Assembly: GCA_003254925.1 (NCBI GenBank)
Contig: QANZ01047295.1
Coordinates: 87,659 to 151,658 of the forward strand
Source of the DNA: Chamaecrista fasciculata
Lineage: Eukaryota > Streptophyta > Magnoliopsida > Fabales > Fabaceae
Direction of reading: 5' to 3'
Length of the DNA stretch: 64,000 nt
Made by a program: the position numbers and the translations under genes. Below the pieces are notes generated by a model that saw only the letters and a list, made by a program, of their open reading frames with translations, was not told the origin of the DNA and did no database searches. Position 1 is the first letter of the stretch, and the number at the start of each line of letters is the position of its first letter. This document shows positions 36,110 through 46,600 of this stretch, one piece after another.

Positions 36110-36295
36110 TAAAGAAAAAAGATAAATTACACTTCAGTACCTTTTTCTATGGACCGATTTCACTTTGGTATATTGTTCTTTTAAAAGTGACACTTTGGTA
36201 CGTTGTTCTTTACACCATTAACATTTTGGTACCATGTTTTTCAAAAGTGACATTTTAATACCCTGTTCTTTACACCATTAAAAAGTATATCAGTT
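36110..36295. repeat. Short direct repeats before the large TIR element
   Basis: Three diverged copies of a unit containing AAAAGTGACATTTTGGTAC and GTTCTTTACACCATTAA follow one another. This may be one arm of an older element interrupted or flanked by the insertion at 36303. Confidence 0.55.
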
Positions 36296-36570
36296 TTTTA
36301 TTGAGTAAACTAACTTTTCGGTACCTGAATTTTGGATACGGTGAATGATAGGTCCCTGAATTTTACGTATTGTACTAGCCGGTCCCCGAAATTTGCAAAC
36401 GCTTAACTAATTGGTCTCTCCGACATATTGTCATTACAAAAAAGCTGACGTGGCGATAACGGAAGCTGATGTGTCCCGTTATGGCCACGTCAGCACCCGT
36501 TATGTTTTAAAAAAAAAAAGAGCTGTCACGTCATAAAATAGCGACATATCAGCATTTCCTCATTGCACTT

Positions 36571-37395
36571 ATAGGTCCCTGACCCATTTTTATTCCATTA
36601 TTCTCAATTCTCCCTCTTTTTCATCATTTTCATTCATTTTAGTCTCAAATCTTCAAAATAAAATTATAAAGTGTCCCAAAACTCTTCCAAACATTCCAAT
36701 TTAGTCCTTAAATATATTTAAAACCCTAAACCCTAAACCCTATAACCCAAAACCCTAAACCTTAAACCCTAGAGCCTAAAAAAAGTTTGAGTTGAACAAT
36801 TAGGTCCCTGACCCATTTTTATTCCATTATTCTCAATTCCCCCTCTTTTTCATCATTTTCATTCATTTTAGTCCCAAATCCTCAAAATAAAATTATAAAG
36901 TGTCCCAAAACTCTTCCAAACGTTCCAATTTAGTCCTTAAAAATATTTAAAACCCTAAACCCCCAAACCCTAAACCCTATAACCTCAAACCCTAAACATT
37001 AAACCCTAGACCCTAAAAAAAGTTTGAGTTGAACAATTAGGTCCTTGACCCATTTTTATTCCATTATTCTCAATTCTCCCTCTTTTTCATCATCTTCATT
37101 CATTTTAGTCCCAAATCCTCAAAATAAAATTGTAAAGTGTCCCAAAACACTTACAAACATTCCAATTTAGTCCTTAAAAATATTTAAAACCCTAAACCCT
37201 AAACCCTAAAAAAAGTCTGAGTTGAATAATTAGGTTCTTGACCCATTTTTATTTCATTATTCTCAATTCTCCCTCCTTTTCATCATTTCCATTCATTTTA
37301 GTCTCAAATCCTCAAAATAAAATTGTAAAATGTCCCAAAACTCTTCCAAACATTTCAATTTAGTCCTTAAAAATATTAAAAACCCTCAAACTTAA
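36571..37395 (+). repeat. Four tandem units with telomere-like CCCTAAA tracts
   Basis: Units start at about 36571, 36801, 37038 and 37231 (about 230, 237, 193 and 165 bp). Each runs from TAGGTCCCTGACCCATTTTT to a TTTAGTCCTTAAA phrase, and all but the last end in AAACCCTAAACCCTAAA-type runs. Copies are about 90-95 percent alike by eye. Confidence 0.85.
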
Positions 37396-37652
37396 TTTTC
37401 TTTTAATCTTCATCTTCATCTTCACAAAATTATAAGAAGTACATTGATAATCAATAAAATCATATATAAATAATTAGATGGAATGCAATCTTCATCTTCA
37501 TATATAAATAATTACATAAAATCATATATAAATAATTACATCTTCATCTTCATAAAATCGTGTTCTTCATTTCATCAACATCTTCAGTTGCTCTTCCACC
37601 TCCTCCGCCTTCACCATCCCACTCTCTTCTTCTTCCTCTTTCATCCACAACG

Positions 37653-37735
37653 CTCCTCCACCATCACCACCCTATTGAACCGTATAGAGGCCACGCCACC
37701 ATCGGTACACCCGTGCTCACGGCTTCCAACACCGA
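37653..37735 (-). pseudogene. Captured UDP-glycosyltransferase PSPG-box fragment
   Basis: On the minus strand 37735-37682 reads SVLEAVSTGVPMVAWPLY. Two bases later (679-653) another frame reads FNRVVMVEE. Together these are the C-terminal half of the plant UGT PSPG box (WNSVLEAV..GVPMVAWPLYAEQ..NRVVMVEE), with the AEQ stretch lost and the frame changed. The fragment is inside the 2.6-kb TIR element. Adjacent GC-rich sequence (about 37750-37900) may be from the same or another gene; I do not recognise it. It is non-functional as an enzyme. Confidence 0.75.
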
Positions 37736-38254
37736 GATAGAAGGCCGAGACAAAGTAATCGGATGCGGTGGCGGAGGAAGGAGGAGGAGTGGCGGCGGAG
37801 GTGGGAGAAGAAGGAGAAGGACGAGAGGAAGCGACGTAGGAAAGAGCGGAGGCGAATGTCCAGATCTGGATCTCGAGTTCGTAAGCTATTTGATGTAGAT
37901 CTGGATATGAATTTTGATTTGTCTTTAACAATAAAGGGATCGATTGAGTAAATCGGCTACGGTTGGCATTTCTCCTCTGATCCCCCTCTCTTTCTGATGC
38001 ATTCGCGAGAAGGGGAAACATAGATTTAAATTACAATAAAATCATACCCAATTGCAATTAAGGGCTAGATGAACCGATGAAGATGATGAATGATAATGGC
38101 GGACGAATCGATGATGATGAACTGACCAGAAGACGAAGATGAAGATGAAGATTTTTTTTAAAAAATTTAGAGGGTTTAAGGATTAAGAAAATAGAGATTT
38201 ATGTTAAATTGGAAAGATAAATATAAAGATGAAGATTAAAAAAATTAAGTTTCA

Positions 38255-38634
38255 AGGTTTAGGGTTTTTAACATTTTTAAGGACTAAATTGGAATGTTTG
38301 GAAGAGTTTTGGGACAGTTTACTATTTTATTTTGAGGATTTGGGATTAAAATGAATGAAGATGATGAAAAAGAGGGGGAATTGAGAATAATGGAATAAAA
38401 ATGGGTCAAGGACCTAATTGTTCAACTCAAACTTTTTTTAGGGTTTAAGGTTTAGGGTTTGGGGTTATAGGGTTTAGGGTTTTAAATATTTTTAAGGACT
38501 AAATTAGAATGTTTGGAACAATTTTGGGACACTTTATAATTTTATTTTGAGGATTTGGGACTAAAATGAATGAAAATGATGAAAAAGAGGGGGAATTGAG
38601 AATAATGGAATAAAAATGGGTCAGGGACCTATAA
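38255..38634 (-). repeat. Inverted copies of the tandem unit in the right arm
   Basis: About two units in reverse orientation, with TTTAGGG-type runs at about 38262-38272 and 38441-38486, mirroring the left-arm array with fewer copies. Confidence 0.8.
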
Positions 38635-38933
38635 GTGCAATGAGGAAATGCTGATGTCTCGCTATTTTATAACGTGACAACTATTTTTTTTTAAAAAAAA
38701 ACATAACGGGTGCTGACGTGGCCATAACGGGACATGTCAGCGCAGAATGGGACACATCAGCGTCTGTTATGGCCACGTCAGCTTTTTTGTAACGACAATA
38801 TGACGGAGGGACCAATTAGTTAGGCGTTTGCAAATTTCGGGGACCGGCTAGTACAATGCGTAAAATTCAGGGACCTATCTGTCACCTTGTCTAAAATTCA
38901 GGGATCGGAAAGTAAGTTTACTCGTTTTTTATT

Positions 38934-39944
38934 CATAAAGTCTTGAACTTTAAAATCTTTCTTAAATAGTATTAAAATTTTGTTTATTTTTTTTGTGCTC
39001 TAAAGGACATGCTTGTATTGTTATTACTTGTTTGTCTAATGACAAATTTTCTTCTTATGTGAGAACTGCTCAATCTTTTTCCATTTTATTTTAGTTAAAT
39101 AGAACTTTTCATTTGTCAACTTTATATCTTTTTGAAATTAATCAAAGAGAAAGAAGGACAATAGTATCTTTTTGAAATCATTAGTCAATGGTAGTTTAGA
39201 ATCTTAGATACCAAGAAAAGTTCACTAAATTAGAGAAGCAAATTTAGTTAACTCTTGTAAGTTGTTTATTTCATACTTCTGAAATTTTCCTATCTTCCCA
39301 GCTCAAATTGTTCTTCCTATATCATTGGTTGTTAAACTGATCAACTAAGAGATGATTCTCCCATATGTTAATTTGTGTCACAATATTGTCCTTCCTCACT
39401 AAGATATAAAATTGTTTTCCAAAATTTATAACTTTTATACATCAATCTCTATGCATTTATTGTATTTTGAAAAGCCAACATGAAATTGAACAAGCAGCTT
39501 GGTATCGTTTTAAATAAAGTTCTGAGTTCAAGATCATATGAACTCAATTATTCTCGCTGAAAAATATTTTTGTTATAACTGGATGTACAACACATATTGA
39601 GTCCAGATTAATTGAGATGAAACCCTAGAAATTGAGTAGGGAACCCAAAAAAAAATATCAACTTAGTAGTGAAATTAGAATAAGTTACATAATTTGATGG
39701 GATACTTATTAGCAAAGTAAAATCTTTATATATTTAATGCTACAAATGAGCTGCATATTCAGTTTTCTTCATCCCCAATAACTCAAAAACAGTCATTTGG
39801 TTTTAGAAAGATGTATTCTAATAATCTAATCTACAAATAATCTTAAAAATTTTCTGGGTTGTACAACAAGTCATAACAGTACAAATATATCAATCTGAAA
39901 ATGCTTAAACTACTATGATCAATGTATATAATTATGTGAATATA
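38934..39944. other. Intergenic, no gene seen
   Basis: AT-rich spacer between the large TIR element and the small minus-strand gene; includes that gene's probable 3' UTR. Confidence 0.4.
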
Positions 39945-41763
39945 TCAGAAGAACAGAGCATGCCCCATAATGATGAAACCAGTTAGCCCCAATAGAAGAT
40001 GATAGGTAACCTTGTGTGATTTGTTTTGTTCAGCCTGTAGGTGCTCAGCCACATTAAAATTTCCTGCACCATTAAACCAAAGTAATTAGGGTTTTAAAAT
40101 TCAAGAGTTTTATTTTGTGCCTGGACCCTAATGATACAATTTCAGAATATTCGTCAAATATGAATATTTTGATTATTCCTATTAATATGTTGGAGTTCAC
40201 ACGGGTCTGGTCGGGTTTCGGCCAAACCCGAGACCCGGCCCGGTCAGACCCAAATTAGGCCGGGCCAAGCCGCTGGGTCTAGTGGGGTCCGATCGGGCCA
40301 AAATTTTTATATTTATTTACTTAGGCTATTTATATGTTTTATATGATTTTTAACTTGTATATATTGATCAAAAAATTAATTTTAGATCACGTTAGTGATG
40401 TTTTTATTATTAAAAACATTTAATTTGATTTATTTTTTTAAAAAATATTGATTTAATTGATATTAAGTATATGTTTTATGTATTAACAAAAATAATAACA
40501 CATGTATATTTTCTACACTAAAAAAAATATTTTGTAAAAGAAAGTATAAATATATATAATAAGAATAAAAAAAATTAGATAATGGGTATATCTCGGACTA
40601 GGTTGGTCCTACAAGAGTTAGACTCGAGGCCAGGCGGATTTTGTTCACGCCTATTAATATGTGTTAAAAAGATAAAAATGATTATAAAGGAATTGATTTT
40701 AAGCTAAGAAATTAGTAATGGGAGCAAAGTTTTGAGTGTATACAAGAATCAGGTACAACCCTAATTATAAAGTTACCTCTTTGAGGACCATAGCCACATC
40801 CAGCTTGAATTGTATCCTTTATGTCCTTTATGGTTGCCCTATTGTAGAAGATGAAGTTGCTGAAAATATTGTCTATGCATGAAAGTACCAAGTTTGTCTC
40901 TGAAAGACATGGCCCTTCACAAAACTCATCAGTTTTCTCAGATGGCACATTCAGATTCCCACTCTCATTCAATCTATATGATTCCTCACAGCTCTTATAA
41001 ATCTGCCACAATCAACAATATTACATCCCCATTTTTAATGATCAAACACACAGATGAAATGCATATATTTGGTCCCAATACTTGACCCAAATTTTTAATT
41101 TACACCCTAAAATTTTTAATTTTTAAAACAAGCCCTTATGCTTTATAAATATTTAATTTATAGTCATATACTTAACTTTATCATGTAAATATTTAGTTAA
41201 AGTTAATTAAGATAACAAATAATAACATGAAATATTAAAATTTTAAAACTCCAATATTGATCTTGCTAGTATTGATATTAGTATATAATGAGTAAGTTGT
41301 GTATTTTTTTTTTCTTTTACAATAGTTTTGACAAAATAATACTATTACATAATTAAGTATTACGGACTAAAGTCTAAAGATTTACAAAATATAAGGACTA
41401 ATTTAACAAAAATGAAACTATAGGGACAAAACTAAAAACTTGAGTAAAGTATAGAGACCAAATGATAAATTTTTCCTATATCTATTTACTCACATATTTA
41501 TTATTGAAACAGAGCAAGGCTTTGGACACAATTTGAGCTGGATCAGCAGCTGCAGCACCACCTGTTTGTGTTTGTGCCTGCTCATCATTATCACCATTAA
41601 TCCCTGTAATTAATGAAATTAATCATAATTAAGCATAGGACAAATACAATCACATAACAAAATGCATGTAGTTTTTTGTGGTGATTGATTACAAACCAAT
41701 GTTTTTCCAATAAAGGAAAATATAAAACAGAGCTAAGGCCAAAACCCAGCGTTTTGGTGCCAT
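39945..41763 (-). CDS. Small plant-specific secreted/tail-anchored protein (DUF7731-like)
   Basis: Four exons on the minus strand, 41763-41697, 41603-41494, 41002-40777 and 40063-39945, join in frame with GT-AG junctions to 173 residues. The N-terminus (MAPKRWVLALALFYIFLYW) is a signal peptide or signal anchor. The core is Cys-rich: ALLCFNNKYIYKSCEESYRL, then GNLNVPSEKTDEFCEGPCL, LVLSCIDNI and AGCGYGPQRGNF. It ends in a hydrophobic helix (YHLLLGLTGFIIMGHALFF), so the product is probably anchored or lipid-anchor processed, with the Cys core outside. The pattern resembles plant proteins annotated DUF7731; function is unknown and I assign none. Intron 2 holds a GGTCC-type element and intron 3 a hAT-type MITE. 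Confidence 0.8.
40190..40653. mobile_element. hAT-type MITE in intron 3 of the DUF7731-like gene
   Basis: An exact 8-bp duplication TTAATATG (40182-40189, 40654-40661) flanks 464 bp whose ends are TTGGAGTTCACACGGG and TTGTTCACGCCTA. Subterminal GGGCCGGG / CGGGTC-rich motifs on the left have weak mirror motifs on the right. The 8-bp duplication and CCTA end are hAT-like. It is non-coding. Confidence 0.8.
41061..41472. mobile_element. GGTCC-type inverted-repeat element in intron 2
   Basis: Left ATATTTGGTCCCAATACTTGACCC pairs with right GAGTAAAGTATAGAGACCAAATG. Phrases such as TTTATAAATATT and GGACTAATTTAAC lie between. Ends are approximate and no target duplication was found. Confidence 0.5.
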
Positions 41764-43684
41764 TTCTCAAGCTCCAATGTGAATGTTGATCAATTCATTC
41801 AATACATATAGAAAACATAAATTAAGCAACAAAGTGTTAAAAATATGTACCAATGTACAATTTCCTACCAAACAATGTTACCTACCATTTTGACCACTCT
41901 GTTTTCTTAATCAACTCAACAAATTTTACCATATCTCGCATTATGTATGTGTGTGTTGTACATTTTTCATCTTTAGAGATATGTGTTGTGATATATGAGA
42001 AAGAAATGAGTTTCAATGAAACTATTGAAGTGTATGCGTTGGGTTGGTAAAAAGAGAAATCAAGGAAGACTTAAGTCTTAAGGTAGTATAGCAGTTGAAA
42101 TGCAAGCCACCAACTAGTACAATTCTTCTTTGAGTCGTAATAAATAATAGAGTAAATTTAACAATTTGGTCTCTAAAATATCGAAATATATAGTTTAACC
42201 CTTAAAAAATTAAATAGTATATTTGTTGGTCCTCTATATGGATAATAGAGTATATCATTTTTTTTCAAGAATTAAAGTATTAAACTGTGTATTTCAATAT
42301 TTTAGAAATCAAGTTGTTAATTCAATTTTTTCAACAACCAAAATGTTAGTTTATTCTAATTAATACTTGTATACCTAAACAGACCTTTTTCACTCTCTTT
42401 CACCCACTTTTCTTTTCTTGGTTAATATATATCTTATATTATATAGCTCTACCCTTTTTTGGTAGTCGGTCTTTATAATATTATAGTATAAAATAAATTA
42501 ACTTAGTTCTTATACTTATGTAAAATTGTCCCACGTTCATAGAAAATTGCCCCACATTCATTCTTATGTAAAAAAAACAAAAATCACCTATGTTCGTTCT
42601 CATTAAGTCAAAATTTTTAATTAGTCCCAAATGTATTAGAAAATTTTAAATTGGTCCCAAACTTACTCATTTATCAATATAAAAACTTTATGCAATCTTT
42701 AACTTTAAATCAATTCAAACATTACATGGAATAGGCACGCCAAACCCCTAGTATATATATATATGTTCTAATGATATTCTTAATCTCAGTGTAGTTATTT
42801 AATATTTAATATTTATATATGTATCATTATCTCTTAATAGTTTGGTCTCAAGGTATATATCAACTAAGACTAAGACTCATATTATAGATTTATATTAAGA
42901 ATAAACTATATCAACAAAAATTGTAGAAACAATTGAATAATTATTCTTTTCCTAAACTCAATGTGTATACATGATTTGTTATTGAAGTTTATATTAAAAT
43001 TTTGTTATCAAGTTTACTAATTATGAGATCACACACAAATTCTTCTTAAAAAATTATATATATATATATATAAAATTTTTAGTCCTGTAAAAATATCACA
43101 TATTTTATTATTTACGATTTGGACCAACAGTAAAATAAATGAAAAAATTTGAAGAATAAAAAAAATAAAAAAGTAATTTTAGGATCTAAATGAAATTCAC
43201 CCTATAATATGTGAACTAATTTGAGTATTTGACTATATATATATATATATATCTTATTGATATATTGGATGTTTATATAAAAGATGAAGAGAAAGATAAA
43301 AGGGAAATGGAGGATATGAAATTGTTGAATTTATTACTTTTTTCCACAACATAAAAATAGCCAATACTAGTGCACTTGCTTGCACTATGACTAGCTTACA
43401 TAACATACAATTATACAAATAATCCCACCCCATATTTTCTTTATTTCACTTGTGCCAATAATAAAGTATTCACACATTTTCTTTCTTTCTTTCTTTTTGC
43501 CTTGCAGTTTGCACTATAATAATTTGACGTACAAACTGTCACCTATGAATGTTTTTTTAGTATTATTATTTTACAATTACAACCACACAATATAACCCTT
43601 TTATTCCTCCTATTTTCAAATTTGTGAAATGGGAAGCAATATCAAATATTAATTTATCAAAGCTTAAAACCCTAATTAATCATT
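41764..43684. other. Intergenic between the DUF7731-like and BXL genes
   Basis: AT-rich. It holds the MITE at 42150-42356, several TA runs (about 42753-42764, 43053-43072, 43234-43252) and the probable BXL 3' UTR. No other gene is seen. Confidence 0.5.
42150..42356. mobile_element. GAGTAAA-family Mutator-like MITE, 207 bp
   Basis: GAGTAAATTTAACAATTTGG on the left; the right end inverts as GAATAAACTAACATTTTGG. The flanking 9-mers TAAATAATA and TAATTAATA match at 8 of 9. Confidence 0.7.
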
Positions 43685-46600
43685 TTAAGCCTTGATTTGT
43701 TGCATAGATTGCAGAGAAATTGAATGCTTGAGATCATCACCAATATGAATCTCATGTTCACCCATTGGGATTCTTCGAACCCCAAATTCATCCACAACAC
43801 TAAGATGCTTGCACACATGGACATCCACCTTTACACGTTGGGTCGACCCGGAGTCCACGTGGACCTTCTGAAAGCCCACGAGTTGCTTCTTGTGGGCCCA
43901 TTTTTCTGAAGCCGGTGGCTTCGAGTATACGAGGATTGTGTGGGTCCCGTCCATTGGGCCTTCATTTTTCACGTCGATGTGGAAGCCCAAGCCCAACTCT
44001 TGGGCTTCGCAATTGGCGTGGCTGAGCTTCATTGTGTTGCTTGATGATGATGTGGTTGAGTTTGTGAGGGCTTTGAGGGTTGTGAAGGGGACTGAAATTA
44101 GTTTTGGGGCTTGGGCTTGGGCTTGGGTTTGGGCTAAAGTGTGGGTGAATTTTGTATAGCTGAGCCCATACCCAAATGGGAACACCACTGGGCCCTCGTA
44201 GAATCTATAGGTTCTTCCTGGATACCCAGTTGCTGGGTTGGGCCTCATGTCCATGGTTGTCATGGGTACTTTAGCCACATAGTCTTGTGGGTACCATGTC
44301 ATAGGTAATCTTCCTCCTGCAAAAAGCCCAACCATTCAATAAGTTATAAAGTTGTATATTAAATTAATAATTTGATGTTTAAAAGATAATTAATCAATGA
44401 AAATTATAACTTTATTTTTTAGATACTAAAATGAAAAAACTGTGTAAAGTCTACTAAATTATTATATAGAAGGGTAAAAAGAATATTGGCAAAAACACTC
44501 TTTTGGTTTCCAAACTTTATACTAATTGTCACTTTTGTCTTCAATTTGTTTGTGTGGTCAATTTTGTCTTCAATGTTTCACATTTTGGCCAATTTTATCC
44601 TTTGACTAACTCATTTTAATAAATTAACAACAAATTTTATTCTATTTTTCAATATGAGTTAAAATTTGAGTTTCTTTTTCTATCAATTTTACATTACAAG
44701 TCATTAGTCGCGTCAATTCATTCTCTCGTTGATATTTAGCTAAAGAGTAAATGATAAAATTGACCAAGATGTGAGATATTGGAGACGAAATTGACCGCAA
44801 AAAAAAATTGGGACGAAATTGATAATTGGTGTAAAGTTTGAAGACTAAAAGAATACTTTTGTCAAAGAATATAATATAAGCCCAAGCTTGGGCCCGGGCT
44901 TGGGAAGTTTAGCATACCTGGGTTGACTGCTCCAAAAAGGACATCAGCAATGGCAGTTCCTCCAGCTTGACCAGGATAGCCCACCCACAAAATGGCACTA
45001 ATCTTAGGGTCAGTTTTAGCAAAAGACACATCCACAGGCCCACCACACATAAGAACCAAAATAACTGGGCCTTTGGAGGCCTTTGCCACTTGGGACACAA
45101 GTTGTTGTTGCAGGCCCGGTAATAAAAGCCCGACTCTGTCCTTAGTTTCAGCCTCTATGGATTGATCAAGGCCCATCACTAACACTGTAGCATCAGCTTG
45201 GCTTGCTGCATCTACTGCAGGCCCAAATTGTTGATTCCCACTACAACCCACGTTTGCACATCCTTCTTGGTGAATTGTCTTAACATATCTTCCTATTCCT
45301 TGCAACGGCGTCGTATAGCCACATGCCACGCCTACAAACAAATAAATTTCAAGCCAAAGTTTGAAAAGTTTTTGTATAATTACCAAAGTCTAGAGAGTTT
45401 TGTGGGTTTTTTTTTAATAGTAACAGGAATCTTTCGATATAAAATTAATCAGTTTTTGAATAATTAAAATATATAATTTAGTCCTTGAACTATTACAATT
45501 GTCAACGATTTGATCCTTGGCTCAAATTTGTAAACAAAAAGAAAAATTAGAACAAACTTAAGGACCAAATAGTATTAATAAGGCTTAAGTGCACTTTTGG
45601 TCCCATAACTATGACAAAGGTTTCATTTTGGTCCCATAACTTTTTTTTGTTGCAATTTTGGTCCTATAACTTCTCAAAAGGTTCCACCGTTAGTCCCTTG
45701 GTGAATTCCATCCATATTTAGCCGTTAAGTATGACGTGGCATAGTGACTAGGATCATGATGTGGCAGAATAAGATGAAATGGAATGAAATATGATCTATA
45801 TGCAACATATTAAAACTTATCTATACCCAACCAAAATATATACAAAGAGTGGTACTTCCTCTTCCTCGTCAACCCAACGGGACTTCCTCTTCCTCGTTCC
45901 GCTTCCCGATTTGTCGTCGCCGTCGCCGCCGCTTTGGTCGTTCGACTCTGGCTGAGGATCCCATCGACTTCGTCGGTGCCTTCTGCTTGAAGTCTCTTCG
46001 TCCCCACCAGATTGGTCCCTGTCAGTACCACTTTTTGTATATATGGTGGTTGGGTATAGATAAAGTTTAATATGTTGCATATAGATCCTATTTCAGTCCA
46101 CTTCATCTTATTTTGCCACATCATGATCCTAGTCACTATGCCACGTCATACTTAACGGCTAAATATGGATGGAATTCACCAAGGGACTAACAGTGGAACC
46201 TTTTGAGAAGTTATGGGACCAAAATTGCAACAAAAAAAGTTATGGGACCAAAATGAAACCTTTGTCATAGTTATGGGACCAAAAGTGCACTTAAGCCTAT
46301 TAATAATGTGTTTAATGTAGTGTATCTTAAGCTTACCAGCATAGTTTCCTATCATTGTAACAGTGACATGAGAATTGGGTCCAATGACAGCTACAGTACG
46401 GTGAACCACAGGAGATAGGGGCAACATGTTGTTATTATTCTGAAGAAGAACAATACTCTGATGAGCAGCCTGAAGAGCAAGTTCCTGATGGGTCAAGGTG
46501 CAAACATCTTTCGGGCCCAAATTACCATAAGGATGGGTTGATGGTTCACCATCATACATGCCCAATCTCATTTGGACAGTGATAAGATTGGCCAAAGCAA

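Larger units (their letters stand above)
36303..38923. mobile_element. Large Mutator-like TIR element (Pack-MULE-like), 2.6 kb
   Basis: The terminal repeats GAGTAAACTAACTTTTCGG and (inverted right end) GAGTAAACTTACTTTCCGATC extend, with few differences, through the CCGGTCCCCGAAATTTGCAAA block and a GACGTGGC-rich block. An exact 10-bp duplication GTTTTTTATT flanks it (36293-36302, 38924-38933). The left arm holds four tandem units and the right arm about two inverted ones. The centre (about 37540-37980) is GC-rich and contains a glycosyltransferase fragment. There is no transposase ORF. Confidence 0.85.

Noticed and set aside
36719..37210. True interstitial telomere or chromosome end
   Set aside because: CCCTAAA runs are short, interrupted and repeated within transposon units bounded by a 10-bp target duplication.
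37560..37951. Protein-coding gene in the GC-rich 37.6-kb patch
   Set aside because: Short overlapping low-complexity ORFs inside a TIR element; the only recognisable sequence is a frame-broken UGT fragment on the other strand.
45817..46136. Independent small gene in BXL intron 4
   Set aside because: Lies wholly within a TIR element, has no promoter, and its recognisable part is a fragment of another gene.
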